This document shows, in pieces, positions 23,406-32,145 of a stretch of 64,000 bases of DNA. The DNA lies in NCBI GenBank assembly GCA_044226395.1, contig JBGAHD010000005.1, forward strand, positions 186,001 through 250,000. The letters run 5' to 3'. Position 1 is the stretch's first letter; every line of letters starts with the position of its first letter. The stretch is from JBGAHD01 sp044226395 (lineage in GTDB: Bacteria; Pseudomonadota; Gammaproteobacteria; Xanthomonadales; Ahniellaceae). Under the pieces are notes generated by a model, which was given only the letters and a program-made list of their open reading frames with translations, searched no databases and had not been told where the DNA came from. The position numbers were made by a program, and so were the translations under genes.

Positions 23406-24272
23406 TCAGGGCTTCTTGAACAAGCCCTTCATGCGGTCGATCAGCGAGGGCGCCTTGTCCTGCACGGCCTGCACGGCCTGATTGAGCTTGGACTTCAGGC
23501 CCTGATCGCGCTTGAGCTTGTCCATGTCGGCGGCTTGCTGCTCGGCGATCTTGGCTTCCCACTTGCGCTTGAGATTGTCCTGCTGAATCTTTTGCTGCAG
23601 CTGGCGGCGATAGTCATCCGACAGGGATTCGCGGAACAGGCTCGATTCCTGGCGCGAGATAAAACGCCCGACCTCGTCGAACAACTGCTCGTTGAACTGT
23701 GCCGGCGGCACGGTCTTGCTGGCCACGCCCAGCACTTCGAAATTGGTGAAGTTCATACGCACTTGGCCGGATTCGGCGTCGGCCAGGATCGCCACCGACA
23801 GCGGGATCTTGCCGCGCGCGCGAAAGGTCGCGCGAATCATTTCGCCGGAATCGTCTTTCTTGAATTCCTGGATGCCGGCCAGGCGATGCTTCTGAAAGAA
23901 GCTGTTGACCGTGCGAATCTTGGCGCTGCCCTCGACGTCGAGCGTGGGGCATTCCTCGCTGGCGACGGTGGCGCTGAAATTGAGGGTGATTTCGTTCGAG
24001 CTCGGCGACGGCTTGTTGGCCTTGAGATCGTATTCGTGCTCGATGTTGGCCACGATCGCGCCGTAGCCGGGGATCTCGTAACGCTGTTGCGTCTTGGGCT
24101 TGAGAAACACCAGATTGGCGACGAGTTTGACCAGATAGTCGTGAAAGGCCATCATGCCCGGTTCGAGCAGGGTCTTGAACGCGGCATCACGCTCGGACTT
24201 GAGCTTCTCGGCATCGCCGAGGCTCGCCTTGCGACGCCGCGCTTCCTGTTCGAGCTCGTCGAGCAGGCCCAT
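23406..24272 (-). CDS. hypothetical protein, cytosolic, coiled-coil ends
   Basis: 288 aa; I do not recognise a named family. There is no signal peptide or membrane segment. The N-terminus is helical and charged (MGLLDELEQEARRRKASLGDAEKL), the middle (about 60-190) is a beta-rich domain (EITLNFSATVASEECPTLDV, QVRMNFTNFEVLG), and the C-terminal 90 residues are a Lys/Gln-rich helix (RRQLQQKIQQDNLKRKWEAK). Codon use resembles its neighbours, so it is a real resident gene. The architecture suggests a structural or scaffold protein, but nothing supports a specific role. It is convergent with proS and divergent from the H-NS-like gene. Confidence 0.7.
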   Translation of the reverse strand: MGLLDELEQEARRRKASLGDAEKLKSERDAAFKTLLEPGMMAFHDYLVKLVANLVFLKPKTQQRYEIPGYGAIVANIEHEYDLKANKPSPSSNEITLNFSATVASEECPTLDVEGSAKIRTVNSFFQKHRLAGIQEFKKDDSGEMIRATFRARGKIPLSVAILADAESGQVRMNFTNFEVLGVASKTVPPAQFNEQLFDEVGRFISRQESSLFRESLSDDYRRQLQQKIQQDNLKRKWEAKIAEQQAADMDKLKRDQGLKSKLNQAVQAVQDKAPSLIDRMKGLFKKP

Positions 24273-24427
24273 CGTTCAACCCCCTGGAATATCTTTAGGT
24301 TTCACACGTTACCGAATTCGCGGCCCGGCCAAAAGGGGCGAGTCGGTTTTGGCGCCCATCGGGCGGCTCGCGACGGTAAGATGACATCGCGCCCCAGCCC
24401 CGGCGCGATTCTACCCCGGATCGGACC

Positions 24428-24787
24428 ATGGACCTGCGCAAATACTCCGTCGGCGAACTCGAACAGCTGATCAACAAGGCTCAGAAACGCAAGGAGCAGA
24501 TCGCCGGCGAACGCGTGCGTCGTGCACGGAGCCGCATCGACGCGATCTTGAAGGACAGCGGCCTGACCCTGGCCGAGATCTACGGCAACAAGGCCCCGAC
24601 CACCGCGCCCAAGCCCGCGCGCAAGGCGTCACCGCTGCCGCCGAACGACAAGCGACTCAAGGTCAAACCCAAATATCGCAATCCCGACAATCCGGCCGAA
24701 ACCTGGGCGGGTCGCGGCGCGCAGCCGCGCTGGATGGCCAAGGCCCTGGCCGGCGGCCGCAAGCTCGATGATCTGCTGATCCGCTAG
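24428..24787 (+). CDS. H-NS histone-like nucleoid protein
   Basis: 119 aa DNA-binding protein of the H-NS family found in xanthomonads and Burkholderia-type bacteria. An N-terminal oligomerisation coiled coil (about 1-40, ELEQLINKAQKRKEQIAGERV) and a basic Pro/Lys linker (about 55-80) precede the C-terminal DNA-binding motif KYRNPDNPAETWAGRGAQPRWM (about 78-100; core W-x-G-R-G-x-x-P-x-W). Such proteins bind curved AT-rich DNA and silence acquired genes, which may be relevant to the accessory DNA after 45 kb. Confidence 0.9.
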   Translation: MDLRKYSVGELEQLINKAQKRKEQIAGERVRRARSRIDAILKDSGLTLAEIYGNKAPTTAPKPARKASPLPPNDKRLKVKPKYRNPDNPAETWAGRGAQPRWMAKALAGGRKLDDLLIR

Positions 24788-24820
24788 CGCGCCCCTGTCA
24801 GCTTCGCCAGGGTCGCGCGC

Positions 24821-26098
24821 TCACGACAAGGTGCGGCGCGGCGCCACGATCAGATTGGCGAACAGCAGCCCCGCGACCAGCGAGATCAACAGCACCAACA
24901 GCGACACCGCGGTATCGAGCCCGCGCGAGATATCGCCCTCGACCGCGAAGAAAACACTGCGAAAGCCGACGCTGCCCGGCACCAGCAAGATGATGCCGGG
25001 CACGCGCACCAGCGCGCCCGGCCGATTGCGCCAGCGCGCGTAGGCATTGGCCACCGCGCCAACCACGAGGCCGGCGATGAACACGCCGAACTCCGCGCCA
25101 TAAAGCGAACCCGCGTAACGCGTGCAGACATAGCCCAGCCACACGGCGGGCACCGCGACCAGGTAATCGCGCGGCGCCGTGCGAAACATCAGCGCGAAAT
25201 TGAAGCTGCCGATGGCCAGCGCCGTCCACGTCGCCCAGGTCGGCAAGGCGCGCGCGGCGACCGCGTGCGGATCGGCGCCGAGAATGTGCGCGAGCTCGAT
25301 GCCCGCGGCCGTGCCGAACGAGAGCTTCAACAACACCGCCATCGCGCCAGCGAAGCGCGACATGCCCGAGACCAAGTTCTGCGTCGCGAGCTCGGTCACC
25401 GCCGTGGTCAGCATCATGCCGGGCAAAAGTACGATCAAACTCGAGATCAGCACCGAATTGATCGCCAGCGGCATTTGCGCGGCGACCATGGTCGCCGTGG
25501 ACCCAGCCAGCACCGCGGCCAAGGCCTCGAAACCATGAGCCAAGTGTTGAAACTGCTCGCGTCGCCGGGCCATCACGCCGACCCAGGCGCCGATCACGCC
25601 GATCATCAAGCCGATCACGCAGGCCACGCCGGTCTCGCGCCAGCCGGCGCCGAGCAGCACGGCCACGGTCGCGGCCGCCACGCCATGCGCGCCGGCCAAG
25701 GCCACGCGCGTGAACGGATGCGTCGGCGATTTCAGGCGCTCGAGCCGGCGCACGCCCTCGGCGATGTCGAGCGTGCCCGCGCCCACCTGCTCGGCCACGG
25801 CATCGGCCACCGACAGGCGCCGCAGATTGACCTCGCCCGGCGCCAAGCGAATCACCTGCGTCACCGTCGCCAGCGCGCCCTTGTTGGCCACGCCGTCGGA
25901 AAAACTCAGCAAGATGCCCGTGGGGTTGGACCACACGTCGCAATTGAGATCGAGCCGCGCCGCCGAGGCTTCGAGCGCGGCTTCCAGGCGCGGCGCCGAC
26001 GTGCCGTACTCGTGCAGGCGACGCGCGAGTTCGCACACGAAACGCGCGCGCGCGGCGAAATCCGCGTTGCGGGGGTGGGTCGCTGGGCTCATGCGCAT
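24821..26098 (-). CDS. ThrE-family threonine/serine exporter
   Basis: 425 aa inner-membrane protein with both halves of the family fused: an N-terminal ThrE domain (about 15-265; a soluble start with CELARRLHEYGTSAPRLEAALE, then five helices including LPGMMLTTAVTELATQNLVSG) and a ThrE_2 domain (about 285-420; VPGIILLVPGSVGFRSVFF). In Corynebacterium the family exports threonine and serine; substrate here is inferred. Met at 26092 is an alternative start. Convergent with the H-NS-like gene, divergent from the EamA gene. Confidence 0.9.
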   Translation of the reverse strand: MRMSPATHPRNADFAARARFVCELARRLHEYGTSAPRLEAALEASAARLDLNCDVWSNPTGILLSFSDGVANKGALATVTQVIRLAPGEVNLRRLSVADAVAEQVGAGTLDIAEGVRRLERLKSPTHPFTRVALAGAHGVAAATVAVLLGAGWRETGVACVIGLMIGVIGAWVGVMARRREQFQHLAHGFEALAAVLAGSTATMVAAQMPLAINSVLISSLIVLLPGMMLTTAVTELATQNLVSGMSRFAGAMAVLLKLSFGTAAGIELAHILGADPHAVAARALPTWATWTALAIGSFNFALMFRTAPRDYLVAVPAVWLGYVCTRYAGSLYGAEFGVFIAGLVVGAVANAYARWRNRPGALVRVPGIILLVPGSVGFRSVFFAVEGDISRGLDTAVSLLVLLISLVAGLLFANLIVAPRRTLS

Positions 26099-26248
26099 AG
26101 CGTAACGCGAGGCGCCCGGCGATAATGCAAAGCCCTGTCACCGTCGTCGCGCGTTTGTCGGGGAATGGGATTCCTCGGCCGTCGACGACGCGCGCATCCA
26201 GCGCCGCGCGTTCGGCGTAAGTCCGCACACTCGCGGCTGGAACGCGTC

Positions 26249-27127
26249 ATGCTCATCGGCAAAGGCGAAGCATTTTCCCTCTTGAGCGCGGCCGCCTGGG
26301 CGTTCGGCGTGATTCTTTACAAGCGCCTGGGCGAGCGCCTGCCGCCGCTGGCGCTGAACCTGCGTAAGAACCTCGTGGTGCTGGTGATGCTGCTGCCGGT
26401 GTTGGTGGCGGTGCACGGGCTGACGCCGCCGAGCACGTCGATGAGCGACGTGCTGATCGCCCTGGGTTCGGGCGTGATCGGCATCGGCATCGCCGACACG
26501 CTGTACTTCCGCGCGCTCAATCGCCTGGGCGCGGGGCGCATGGGCATCGTCGGCAACTTCTTCAGCCCCTTCGTGCTGGTGTTGTCGTTCGCCTTCCTGG
26601 GCGAGCGTTTGACCGGGCTACAGTTGTTCGGCTTCTGTCTGGTGAGCATCGGCGTGCTGGTCATCCATGAGCGCGCGCAAGAGGGCTCGGTCGACGCCGC
26701 GGCCTTGCGTCGTGGCCTGTTGATGGGCGTGGCGGCGGTGCTGCTGATGGCGGTGGCCATCGTCATGGTCAAGCGCGTGCTCGAACGCAATGAGCTGGTG
26801 TGGATCAGCGCCATCCGCATGCTCGGTGGCGTGGGCGCGATGTTGGTGCTCAGTTGGTGGTCGGGCGGCGGGGGCGCGCCCGCGCGGCTGGATCGTCAGG
26901 GCTGGCTGCTGCTCGTGTTCGCCGCCTTCGTCGGGCAATTGCTGTCGATGCTGCTGTGGCTGGCCGGATACAAGTACACCTCGGCCTCAGTGGCTTCGAT
27001 CCTCAACGAGACCTCGTCGGTGTTCATCGTGATTCTGGCGTGGTGGATGCTGGCCGAACCCATGACCCGTCGACGCGTGATCGGCGTGTGCTTCACCATG
27101 AGCGGCGTGGCCTGCATGCTGCGTTGA
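26249..27127 (+). CDS. EamA/DMT-family transporter
   Basis: 292 aa with ten predicted transmembrane helices in two EamA repeats (about 5-140 and 155-290). Typical elements are the AAAWAFGVILYKRLG-like start, ADTLYFRALNRLGAGRMG in repeat 1, and SVASILNETSSVFIVILAWWMLAEPMT in repeat 2. Substrate unknown; relatives export amino acids or metabolites. The ATG at 26249 was chosen because the frame upstream is Arg-rich and not hydrophobic. Confidence 0.88.
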   Translation: MLIGKGEAFSLLSAAAWAFGVILYKRLGERLPPLALNLRKNLVVLVMLLPVLVAVHGLTPPSTSMSDVLIALGSGVIGIGIADTLYFRALNRLGAGRMGIVGNFFSPFVLVLSFAFLGERLTGLQLFGFCLVSIGVLVIHERAQEGSVDAAALRRGLLMGVAAVLLMAVAIVMVKRVLERNELVWISAIRMLGGVGAMLVLSWWSGGGGAPARLDRQGWLLLVFAAFVGQLLSMLLWLAGYKYTSASVASILNETSSVFIVILAWWMLAEPMTRRRVIGVCFTMSGVACMLR

Positions 27128-27309
27128 GCCCGGTCCGTTTTGCTTCAAGTCATGCGACCGGCCCGCGCCTGCTGCTAGCCTAGACACGGTCCGCGCCGGA
27201 GGCGCCGAGGGTTTCGCATGCGTGCAATGGCTTGCCCATCATCGATCGTTGTCCGCGTCGCGGGCGTGGATCGGTGGCGCGCGGCGAAGCGTCGCTCGCG
27301 AGCATCGTC

Positions 27310-28437
27310 ATGAGCGCGAACGCGGACTTTTCCTTCGACGCCGAACACGCGCGCCTGAGCCTGCGCGGGCCCTGGGTGCTGGCGCGCCTGGGCGAACTGG
27401 CCGAGCGCGTGCATGCGCGTCCGCCGCGCCTGCCGCACGCCGCGCTGACCATCGACGCGCGCGAACTCGCTGCCCTCGACACCGCCGGCGCCACCTTGCT
27501 GCTGCGCGCGCTGCGCGCGACGGGTCAGGCCTGGGACGCGCACACCTTCGAGCATCTCGCCGAACCCGACGCGGCTCTGCTTCGGCTGGTCGCATCGCGC
27601 GCCAGCGAAACCACGCTGGAACCCCGCCATCACCGCGCCTTCAGCGACTTGCTGGCGCGCTTGGGCGCCTCGGTGCTCGGCTGGGGCGATCAAACGCGCG
27701 AATTCCTGGGCTTCGTCGGCCTTACTCTGTCGACCTTGCTCGGCGTGCTCACCGGCCGACGCAAGCTGCGCTGGACCGCGACCGTGTATCACATGGAACA
27801 GACCGGCCTCGACGCCGTGCCCATCGTGGGTTTGTTATCGTTCCTGGTCGGCGCGGTGGTCGCGTTCCTCGGCGCGACGGTGCTGGCCGATTTCGGCGCG
27901 GCGATCTTCACGGTTGAGCTGGTGTCGTATTCCTTCCTGCGCGAATTCGGCGTGCTGCTCACCGCGATCCTGTTGGCCGGTCGTTCGGGCAGCACGTTCA
28001 CCGCGCAAATCGGTTCGATGAAAAGTCACGAGGAGCTCGACGCCATCCAAGCGCTCGGCCTCGATCCGATCGAGCTGCTAGTGATTCCGCGCATGCTCGC
28101 CCTGCTGCTGATGCTGCCGGTGCTGACCTTCCTCGCGATGGTCGCGGGCATCATCGGCGGTGGTCTGGTGGGCACGATGGCGCTGGACATCACGCCGGGC
28201 ATGTTTATCTCGCGCCTGCACGAACTGACCGAAGCGCGGCACTTCTGGGTCGGCATGGCCAAGGCGCCGGTGTTCGCGTTCTTGATCGCCACGGTCGGTT
28301 GCTTGCAAGGCTTCAAGGTCGAAGGCAGCGCCGAATCCGTGGGCCGACACACCACGACCTCGGTGGTGCAATCGATCTTCCTGGTGATCTTGTTCGACGC
28401 CTTGTTCGCGATCTTCTTCATGGAGCTCGACGTATGA
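27310..28437 (+). CDS. MlaE-family permease with fused N-terminal STAS-like domain (MCE system 2)
   Basis: 375 aa. Residues about 5-100 form a STAS-like domain (TIDARELAALDTAGATLLLRAL; Thr instead of Ser in the switch loop). Residues 115-375 form the MlaE permease with GLDAVPIVGLLSFLVGAVVAF, the coupling loop LAGRSGSTFTAQIGSMKSHEELDAI and about five to six helices. The fusion delivers in one chain what E. coli splits into MlaB and MlaE. ATG at 27310 was preferred over an upstream TTG at 27232. The stop overlaps the ATPase start as ATGA. Part of a second complete four-gene MCE locus (27310-30837). Confidence 0.88.
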   Translation: MSANADFSFDAEHARLSLRGPWVLARLGELAERVHARPPRLPHAALTIDARELAALDTAGATLLLRALRATGQAWDAHTFEHLAEPDAALLRLVASRASETTLEPRHHRAFSDLLARLGASVLGWGDQTREFLGFVGLTLSTLLGVLTGRRKLRWTATVYHMEQTGLDAVPIVGLLSFLVGAVVAFLGATVLADFGAAIFTVELVSYSFLREFGVLLTAILLAGRSGSTFTAQIGSMKSHEELDAIQALGLDPIELLVIPRMLALLLMLPVLTFLAMVAGIIGGGLVGTMALDITPGMFISRLHELTEARHFWVGMAKAPVFAFLIATVGCLQGFKVEGSAESVGRHTTTSVVQSIFLVILFDALFAIFFMELDV

Positions 28438-29228
28438 ACGCGCCGGTCGACGACAATGTCATCGACGTGCGCGGCCTGCGCACGGTGTTTGGCCGTCAGA
28501 TCGTGCACGACAATCTGAACTTGAGCGTGCGCCGCGGCGAAATCATGGGCGTGATCGGTGGCTCGGGCTCGGGCAAGAGCGTGCTGCTGCGCTCGATCAT
28601 CGGCCTCAAGCAGCCCGAGGGCGGGCGTGTGTTCTTGTTCGGCGACGATGTCACCGATCTCGATGTCGAAGCGCGGCGCGCCTACGATCGTCGCTTCGGG
28701 TTGTTGTTCCAGGATGGCGCCTTGTTCTCTTCGCTGACCGTGCTCGAAAACGTGATGGTGCCCCTGGTCGAGTTTCATCGTTTGCCCAAGGATCTGGTCG
28801 AGGAATTGGCCCTGATCAAGATCCGCCTCACCGGCCTGCCCGCCGATGCCGCGCACAAATACCCCAGCCAGTTGTCCGGTGGCATGCGCAAGCGCGCGGG
28901 CCTGGCGCGCGCGCTGGCGCTCGACCCCGAAATTCTGTTTCTCGATGAGCCGACCTCGGGTCTCGATCCGATTGGCGCCGGCGCCTTCGATGAGTTGATT
29001 CTCACGCTCAAGCATTCGCTCAAGCTCACCGTGTTCGTGGTCACCCACGATCTGGACAGCCTCTACACGATCTGCGATCGCGTGGCGGTGCTGGCCGATC
29101 GCCAGGTGATCGCCTGCGACGCCATCGAGGTGGTCGCGCGCAATCCGCATCCGTGGATCGTGTCTTGCCTGCAAGGGCCGCGCGCGCGCGGCGCGCAGGC
29201 ACAGGCCCACGCCATCGCGGCGACTTAG
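28434..29228 (+). CDS. MlaF-family ABC transporter ATP-binding protein (system 2)
   Basis: 264 aa ATPase with Walker A GGSGSGKSVLL (near residue 40), LLFQDGALFSSLT as Q-loop, signature LSGGMRKRAGLARAL, Walker B ILFLDEPTSGLDP and switch VVTHDLDS. It powers the second MCE transporter. The start overlaps the permease stop by 4 nt; the MCE gene follows after 8 bp. An in-frame extension to 28299 is a shadow of the permease gene. Confidence 0.92.
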   Translation: MNAPVDDNVIDVRGLRTVFGRQIVHDNLNLSVRRGEIMGVIGGSGSGKSVLLRSIIGLKQPEGGRVFLFGDDVTDLDVEARRAYDRRFGLLFQDGALFSSLTVLENVMVPLVEFHRLPKDLVEELALIKIRLTGLPADAAHKYPSQLSGGMRKRAGLARALALDPEILFLDEPTSGLDPIGAGAFDELILTLKHSLKLTVFVVTHDLDSLYTICDRVAVLADRQVIACDAIEVVARNPHPWIVSCLQGPRARGAQAQAHAIAAT

Positions 29229-29236
29229 GAGGAACG

Positions 29237-30205
29237 ATGGAAACCCGCGCCAGCCATGTCCTGATCGGTGCCTTCACCTTGGGCGTGTTCGTGCTCGCGC
29301 TGCTGTTCGTGCTGTGGATCGGCAAGAGCTCGCTCGATCGCGAGTGGGACGAGTACGACATCGTCTTTCGCGAAGCCGTGACCGGCCTGACCACGGGCGG
29401 CGCCGTGCAGTACAACGGCTTGCAACTGGGCGAAGTGCGCAAGCTTTCGCTCAATCCGAGCAATCCCGGCGAGGTGATCGCGCGCGTGCGCGTGGCCGCC
29501 GATACGCCGGTCAAGGCCGACACGCGCGCCAAGCTGACCTTCACGGGCCTGACCGGCGTGGCCGTGATCCAGTTGAGCGGCGGTTCGGTCCAAGCCCCGA
29601 TGCTCGAAGCCAAGCCCGGCGAATCCGTGCCGCGGATCATCGCCGACGACTCGGCGCTGCAGAAGATCATGAGTTCCAGCGAGGACATCGTCACCAGCGT
29701 CAACGAGATGCTGTTTCGCATCTCGCAGATCCTCAGCGAAACCAATATCCAGAAAGTCACCGCCACGCTCGATCACATCGAGCAAGTCAGCGGCGCCATC
29801 TCGGCGCGCAGCGAAGGCATCGGCCAGGCCATCGCCGACATCAGCGAGGCCAGTCGCGAACTCAAGCTCACGCTCGCGCAGACGCAGCAAGTGCTCGCGC
29901 GCCTGGATCGCATCGGCGAAAGCGCGCAGGGCTTGATCGATGGCGAAGGTCGCGAGCTGCTGGTCAGCGCGCGCAAGTCGCTCGACGCCGCGCAACGATT
30001 CGCCGACTCGGCCTATGCCGTGGTCGAGCAAAATCGCGATTCGATCGAGAGCTTCTCGCACCAGGGCCTGTCTCAAGTCGGCCCGACCGTGACCGAGTTG
30101 CGCGCGACCTTGCGCAAGCTGTCCAAGCTCACCGATCAACTCGAGGAACAACCCGCGGCCTTCCTGCTCGGCCGCGATCAGCCCAAGGAGTACGACGCGC
30201 GATGA
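29237..30205 (+). CDS. MCE/MlaD-family lipid-transport protein (system 2)
   Basis: 322 aa with an N-terminal anchor (about 7-28), one MCE domain (about 38-120; VTGLTTGGAVQYNGLQLGEV, then TGLTGVAVIQLSGG) and a long helical tail (about 140-310) with repeated LDRIGESAQGL and TLRKLSKLTDQLEEQ segments. A strong RBS, AGGAGG (29228-29233), lies 3 bp upstream of the ATG at 29237, the best in the operon, which fits MCE subunits being needed in excess (six per complex in Mla). Overlaps the lipoprotein gene by 4 nt. Confidence 0.9.
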   Translation: METRASHVLIGAFTLGVFVLALLFVLWIGKSSLDREWDEYDIVFREAVTGLTTGGAVQYNGLQLGEVRKLSLNPSNPGEVIARVRVAADTPVKADTRAKLTFTGLTGVAVIQLSGGSVQAPMLEAKPGESVPRIIADDSALQKIMSSSEDIVTSVNEMLFRISQILSETNIQKVTATLDHIEQVSGAISARSEGIGQAIADISEASRELKLTLAQTQQVLARLDRIGESAQGLIDGEGRELLVSARKSLDAAQRFADSAYAVVEQNRDSIESFSHQGLSQVGPTVTELRATLRKLSKLTDQLEEQPAAFLLGRDQPKEYDAR

Positions 30206-30837
30206 ATCGGTTCAAGCTTGCGGCGCTGCTGGCCTGCACGGTGCTGCTCGGCGCCTGCCTGCCCTTGGGCGGCTCGCGCGACGCGCTCGATGTCGCCAGT
30301 CTCTTCTCGCGCGTCACCGCGATGCCGGGCGAACCGGCGCGCTGGCAATTGTCGATCGAAGAGCCCATGGCCATCGATCCGCTGACCAGCGCGCGCATCG
30401 CGGTCAAGCCCGATGACGCGACGTATGGCGTGCTGCGCGGCACGCGCTGGAGCGACAGCGCCACCGAGATGATGCAGACCGTGCTCGTGCACGCGTTCGA
30501 GGACAGCGGTCGTCTGGTCGGCGTCGGCGCGACCAGCGCCGGCGTGCGCGGCGATTTCATCCTGCTGACGGAACTGCGCGATTTCCAGGCCGAGTACCGC
30601 GGCGACGAGCGGTCCGCGCACGTGAGCTTGAGCATCAAGCTGGTGCGCGCGACCAGCAATGACGTGCTCGCGGCGCAAGTCTTCACGCAGCGCGTGTCGA
30701 TCGACGGTTCGGGCACGCCGGCGGTGATCGCCGCGTTTCAGCGCGCGATCGATGAACTGCTGCCGGCCATCGTCGAGTGGACCTTGCGCACGGGCGATGC
30801 CAATTACAACGGCGCCTTGCCGCGCGTGCCGGGCTGA
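30202..30837 (+). CDS. ABC-type transport auxiliary lipoprotein (system 2)
   Basis: 211 aa lipoprotein with lipobox LLGAC (Cys at about residue 19), then a globular domain of the same type as the system 1 lipoprotein (WQLSIEEPMAIDPLTSARI, FILLTELRDFQAEY, AAFQRAIDELLPAIVEW). The likely role is receipt or delivery of lipid at the outer membrane. The start is coupled to the MCE gene (ATGA). It ends 13 bp from the convergent AlkB-family gene. Confidence 0.85.
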   Translation: MNRFKLAALLACTVLLGACLPLGGSRDALDVASLFSRVTAMPGEPARWQLSIEEPMAIDPLTSARIAVKPDDATYGVLRGTRWSDSATEMMQTVLVHAFEDSGRLVGVGATSAGVRGDFILLTELRDFQAEYRGDERSAHVSLSIKLVRATSNDVLAAQVFTQRVSIDGSGTPAVIAAFQRAIDELLPAIVEWTLRTGDANYNGALPRVPG

Positions 30838-30850
30838 TTCGACCGCGCGA

Positions 30851-31462
30851 TCACGCTCGCGCGCGTCGACGACTCGCGTCGATGTGTCGAAAGGTCAGGT
30901 TCAAGCGCGGCGACGTGATGCCGCGCTCGCGCGGCACGGCGTGCAGCCAATGCGTCTGCGTCTCGCCGCGCATCACGAGCAGACTGCCCGCGTGCAATGA
31001 CAAGTCGCGACGCAAGCCCAGGGTCTTGTGCTTGAGCTGAAAACGCCGCGTCGCGCCCAGGTTCAAGGACGCGATGATCGGCGTCTCGCCCAGTTCCGGT
31101 TCGTCATCGCTGTGCCAGCCCATCGCATCGTCGCCGTGGCGATACAGATTGGCGAGCACGCTGTTGAAGCGTTCCTCGGCCGCCGTTTCGACGCGTTGCC
31201 GCCACGGCACTAGCGCGGACGGCCACGGGCGCGGTTCGAAGCGTTCGCGCGAATAGACATAGCTCGCGCCCGGATCGCCGATCCAGCACGACAGGCGCGG
31301 CGCGGCGATGCGCTTGCCGAACAGACGCACGTGATGTTGTTCCCAGGCGATGGCGTCGACGAGTTCGCGCAGCGCCGCGTCCGCCTCATCGGGCGCGATG
31401 AACTGGGGCCACCACCACAACTCGCCGCCCTCGAGGGTGATGCGCTCGGGCGCCGCGGTCAT
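30851..31462 (-). CDS. AlkB-family 2-oxoglutarate/Fe(II) dioxygenase
   Basis: 203 aa. Contains the Fe(II) facial triad H-x-D...H (GWHSDDEPEL; THWLHAVP) and the 2-oxoglutarate-binding arginines in SPRLNLTFRHI. FGKRIAAPRLSCWIGD and YRHGDDAMGWHSDDE match the AlkB/ALKBH2-3 type that repairs 1-methyladenine and 3-methylcytosine in DNA. ATG at 31462 overlaps the stop of the lasso B1 gene (ATGA), so it is translationally coupled to the lasso operon. A role in repair is most likely by sequence; a tailoring role on the peptide cannot be excluded. An alternative start at 31480 adds six residues. Confidence 0.88.
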   Translation of the reverse strand: MTAAPERITLEGGELWWWPQFIAPDEADAALRELVDAIAWEQHHVRLFGKRIAAPRLSCWIGDPGASYVYSRERFEPRPWPSALVPWRQRVETAAEERFNSVLANLYRHGDDAMGWHSDDEPELGETPIIASLNLGATRRFQLKHKTLGLRRDLSLHAGSLLVMRGETQTHWLHAVPRERGITSPRLNLTFRHIDASRRRARA

Positions 31463-31722
31463 GCGTCCTCGGCCAGCCAATCGCGCGCGCGCAGTTGCGC
31501 GATGAAGGCGTCGAGATCGGCGCTGGCGCGTTCGGCGTCGACGTCGAACTCGCGCGTCACCGCCTCGATCGCCTGCGCGGGCGTGGCGCCGGCGAGCAAA
31601 CGCGTCAGCATCAGGCTGGCCACGGCATTGAGCTCGAAGTACGCGCCATCGCGCGTATCGAGCACGATGGCCTCGGGCAGCGCGGTTTGCGCCAGGATGC
31701 CTTGTCGCAGACGAAAGCTCAT
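31459..31722 (-). CDS. PqqD-like lasso peptide recognition protein (B1)
   Basis: 87 aa winged-helix RiPP recognition element. Features of the PqqD/B1 fold are ILAQTALPEAIVLDTRDGAYFELNAVASLML (strand-strand-helix; the D-x-x-x-G-x-Y-F-x-L-N core is typical), then a three-helix C-terminal half ending RARDWLAEDA. In lasso pathways it binds the leader peptide through its Y-x-x-P motif and presents it to the B2 protease. It lies 9 bp after the B2 gene and overlaps the AlkB-family gene by 4 nt. Confidence 0.88.
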   Translation of the reverse strand: MSFRLRQGILAQTALPEAIVLDTRDGAYFELNAVASLMLTRLLAGATPAQAIEAVTREFDVDAERASADLDAFIAQLRARDWLAEDA

Positions 31723-31731
31723 GGCGATGTT

Positions 31732-32145
31732 CTAGTCGAACTGCAGCGTGGCGTCCATGGTCGGCAGCATCACGAGGTCGGCGAGCAGGCGCGCGTCCTC
31801 GCCGATGGCCTCACCGCCCACACTGACCCAGGCATGCGCGCGCGGGCCCTGACCCGCGCGGCGCACGCCGATGCGCAGCTGCGCGGCGATGCCGGATGCG
31901 CGCAGCAGTTCGGTCGCGGCGATGGCGCGCGCGAGGCAACGCGAGCCGCGCACCCAGCGTGACGAGGCCAGCACGCGAGCGACCACACGCGCGGCTTCGT
32001 CGATCGCCACCGCGTCGTCGCGACCGGGCGCGGTCGTCAGCAAGGCTTGCAGTCGCGCGCCGCGATAGCGCGCGAGCGTGAGGCGAACTCTCGCGAGGCG
32101 CCACGCGCAGGTCCACGCACTCGGGACTGGGCCAGTCGAACTCAA
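31732..32145 (-). CDS. lasso peptide biosynthesis B2 protease (transglutaminase-like)
   Basis: 137 aa cysteine protease that removes the leader from the lasso precursor. The catalytic Cys70 lies in SRCLARAIAATELLRASG and His104 in AHAWVSVGG; an acidic residue near 116-117 (GED) could complete the triad. This C-x-x-R-A...LLR-x-x-G-I-x-A...I-G-V...AHAWV pattern is diagnostic of the family. The start overlaps the kinase stop (ATGA). Confidence 0.88.
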   Translation of the reverse strand: MSSTGPVPSAWTCAWRLARVRLTLARYRGARLQALLTTAPGRDDAVAIDEAARVVARVLASSRWVRGSRCLARAIAATELLRASGIAAQLRIGVRRAGQGPRAHAWVSVGGEAIGEDARLLADLVMLPTMDATLQFD

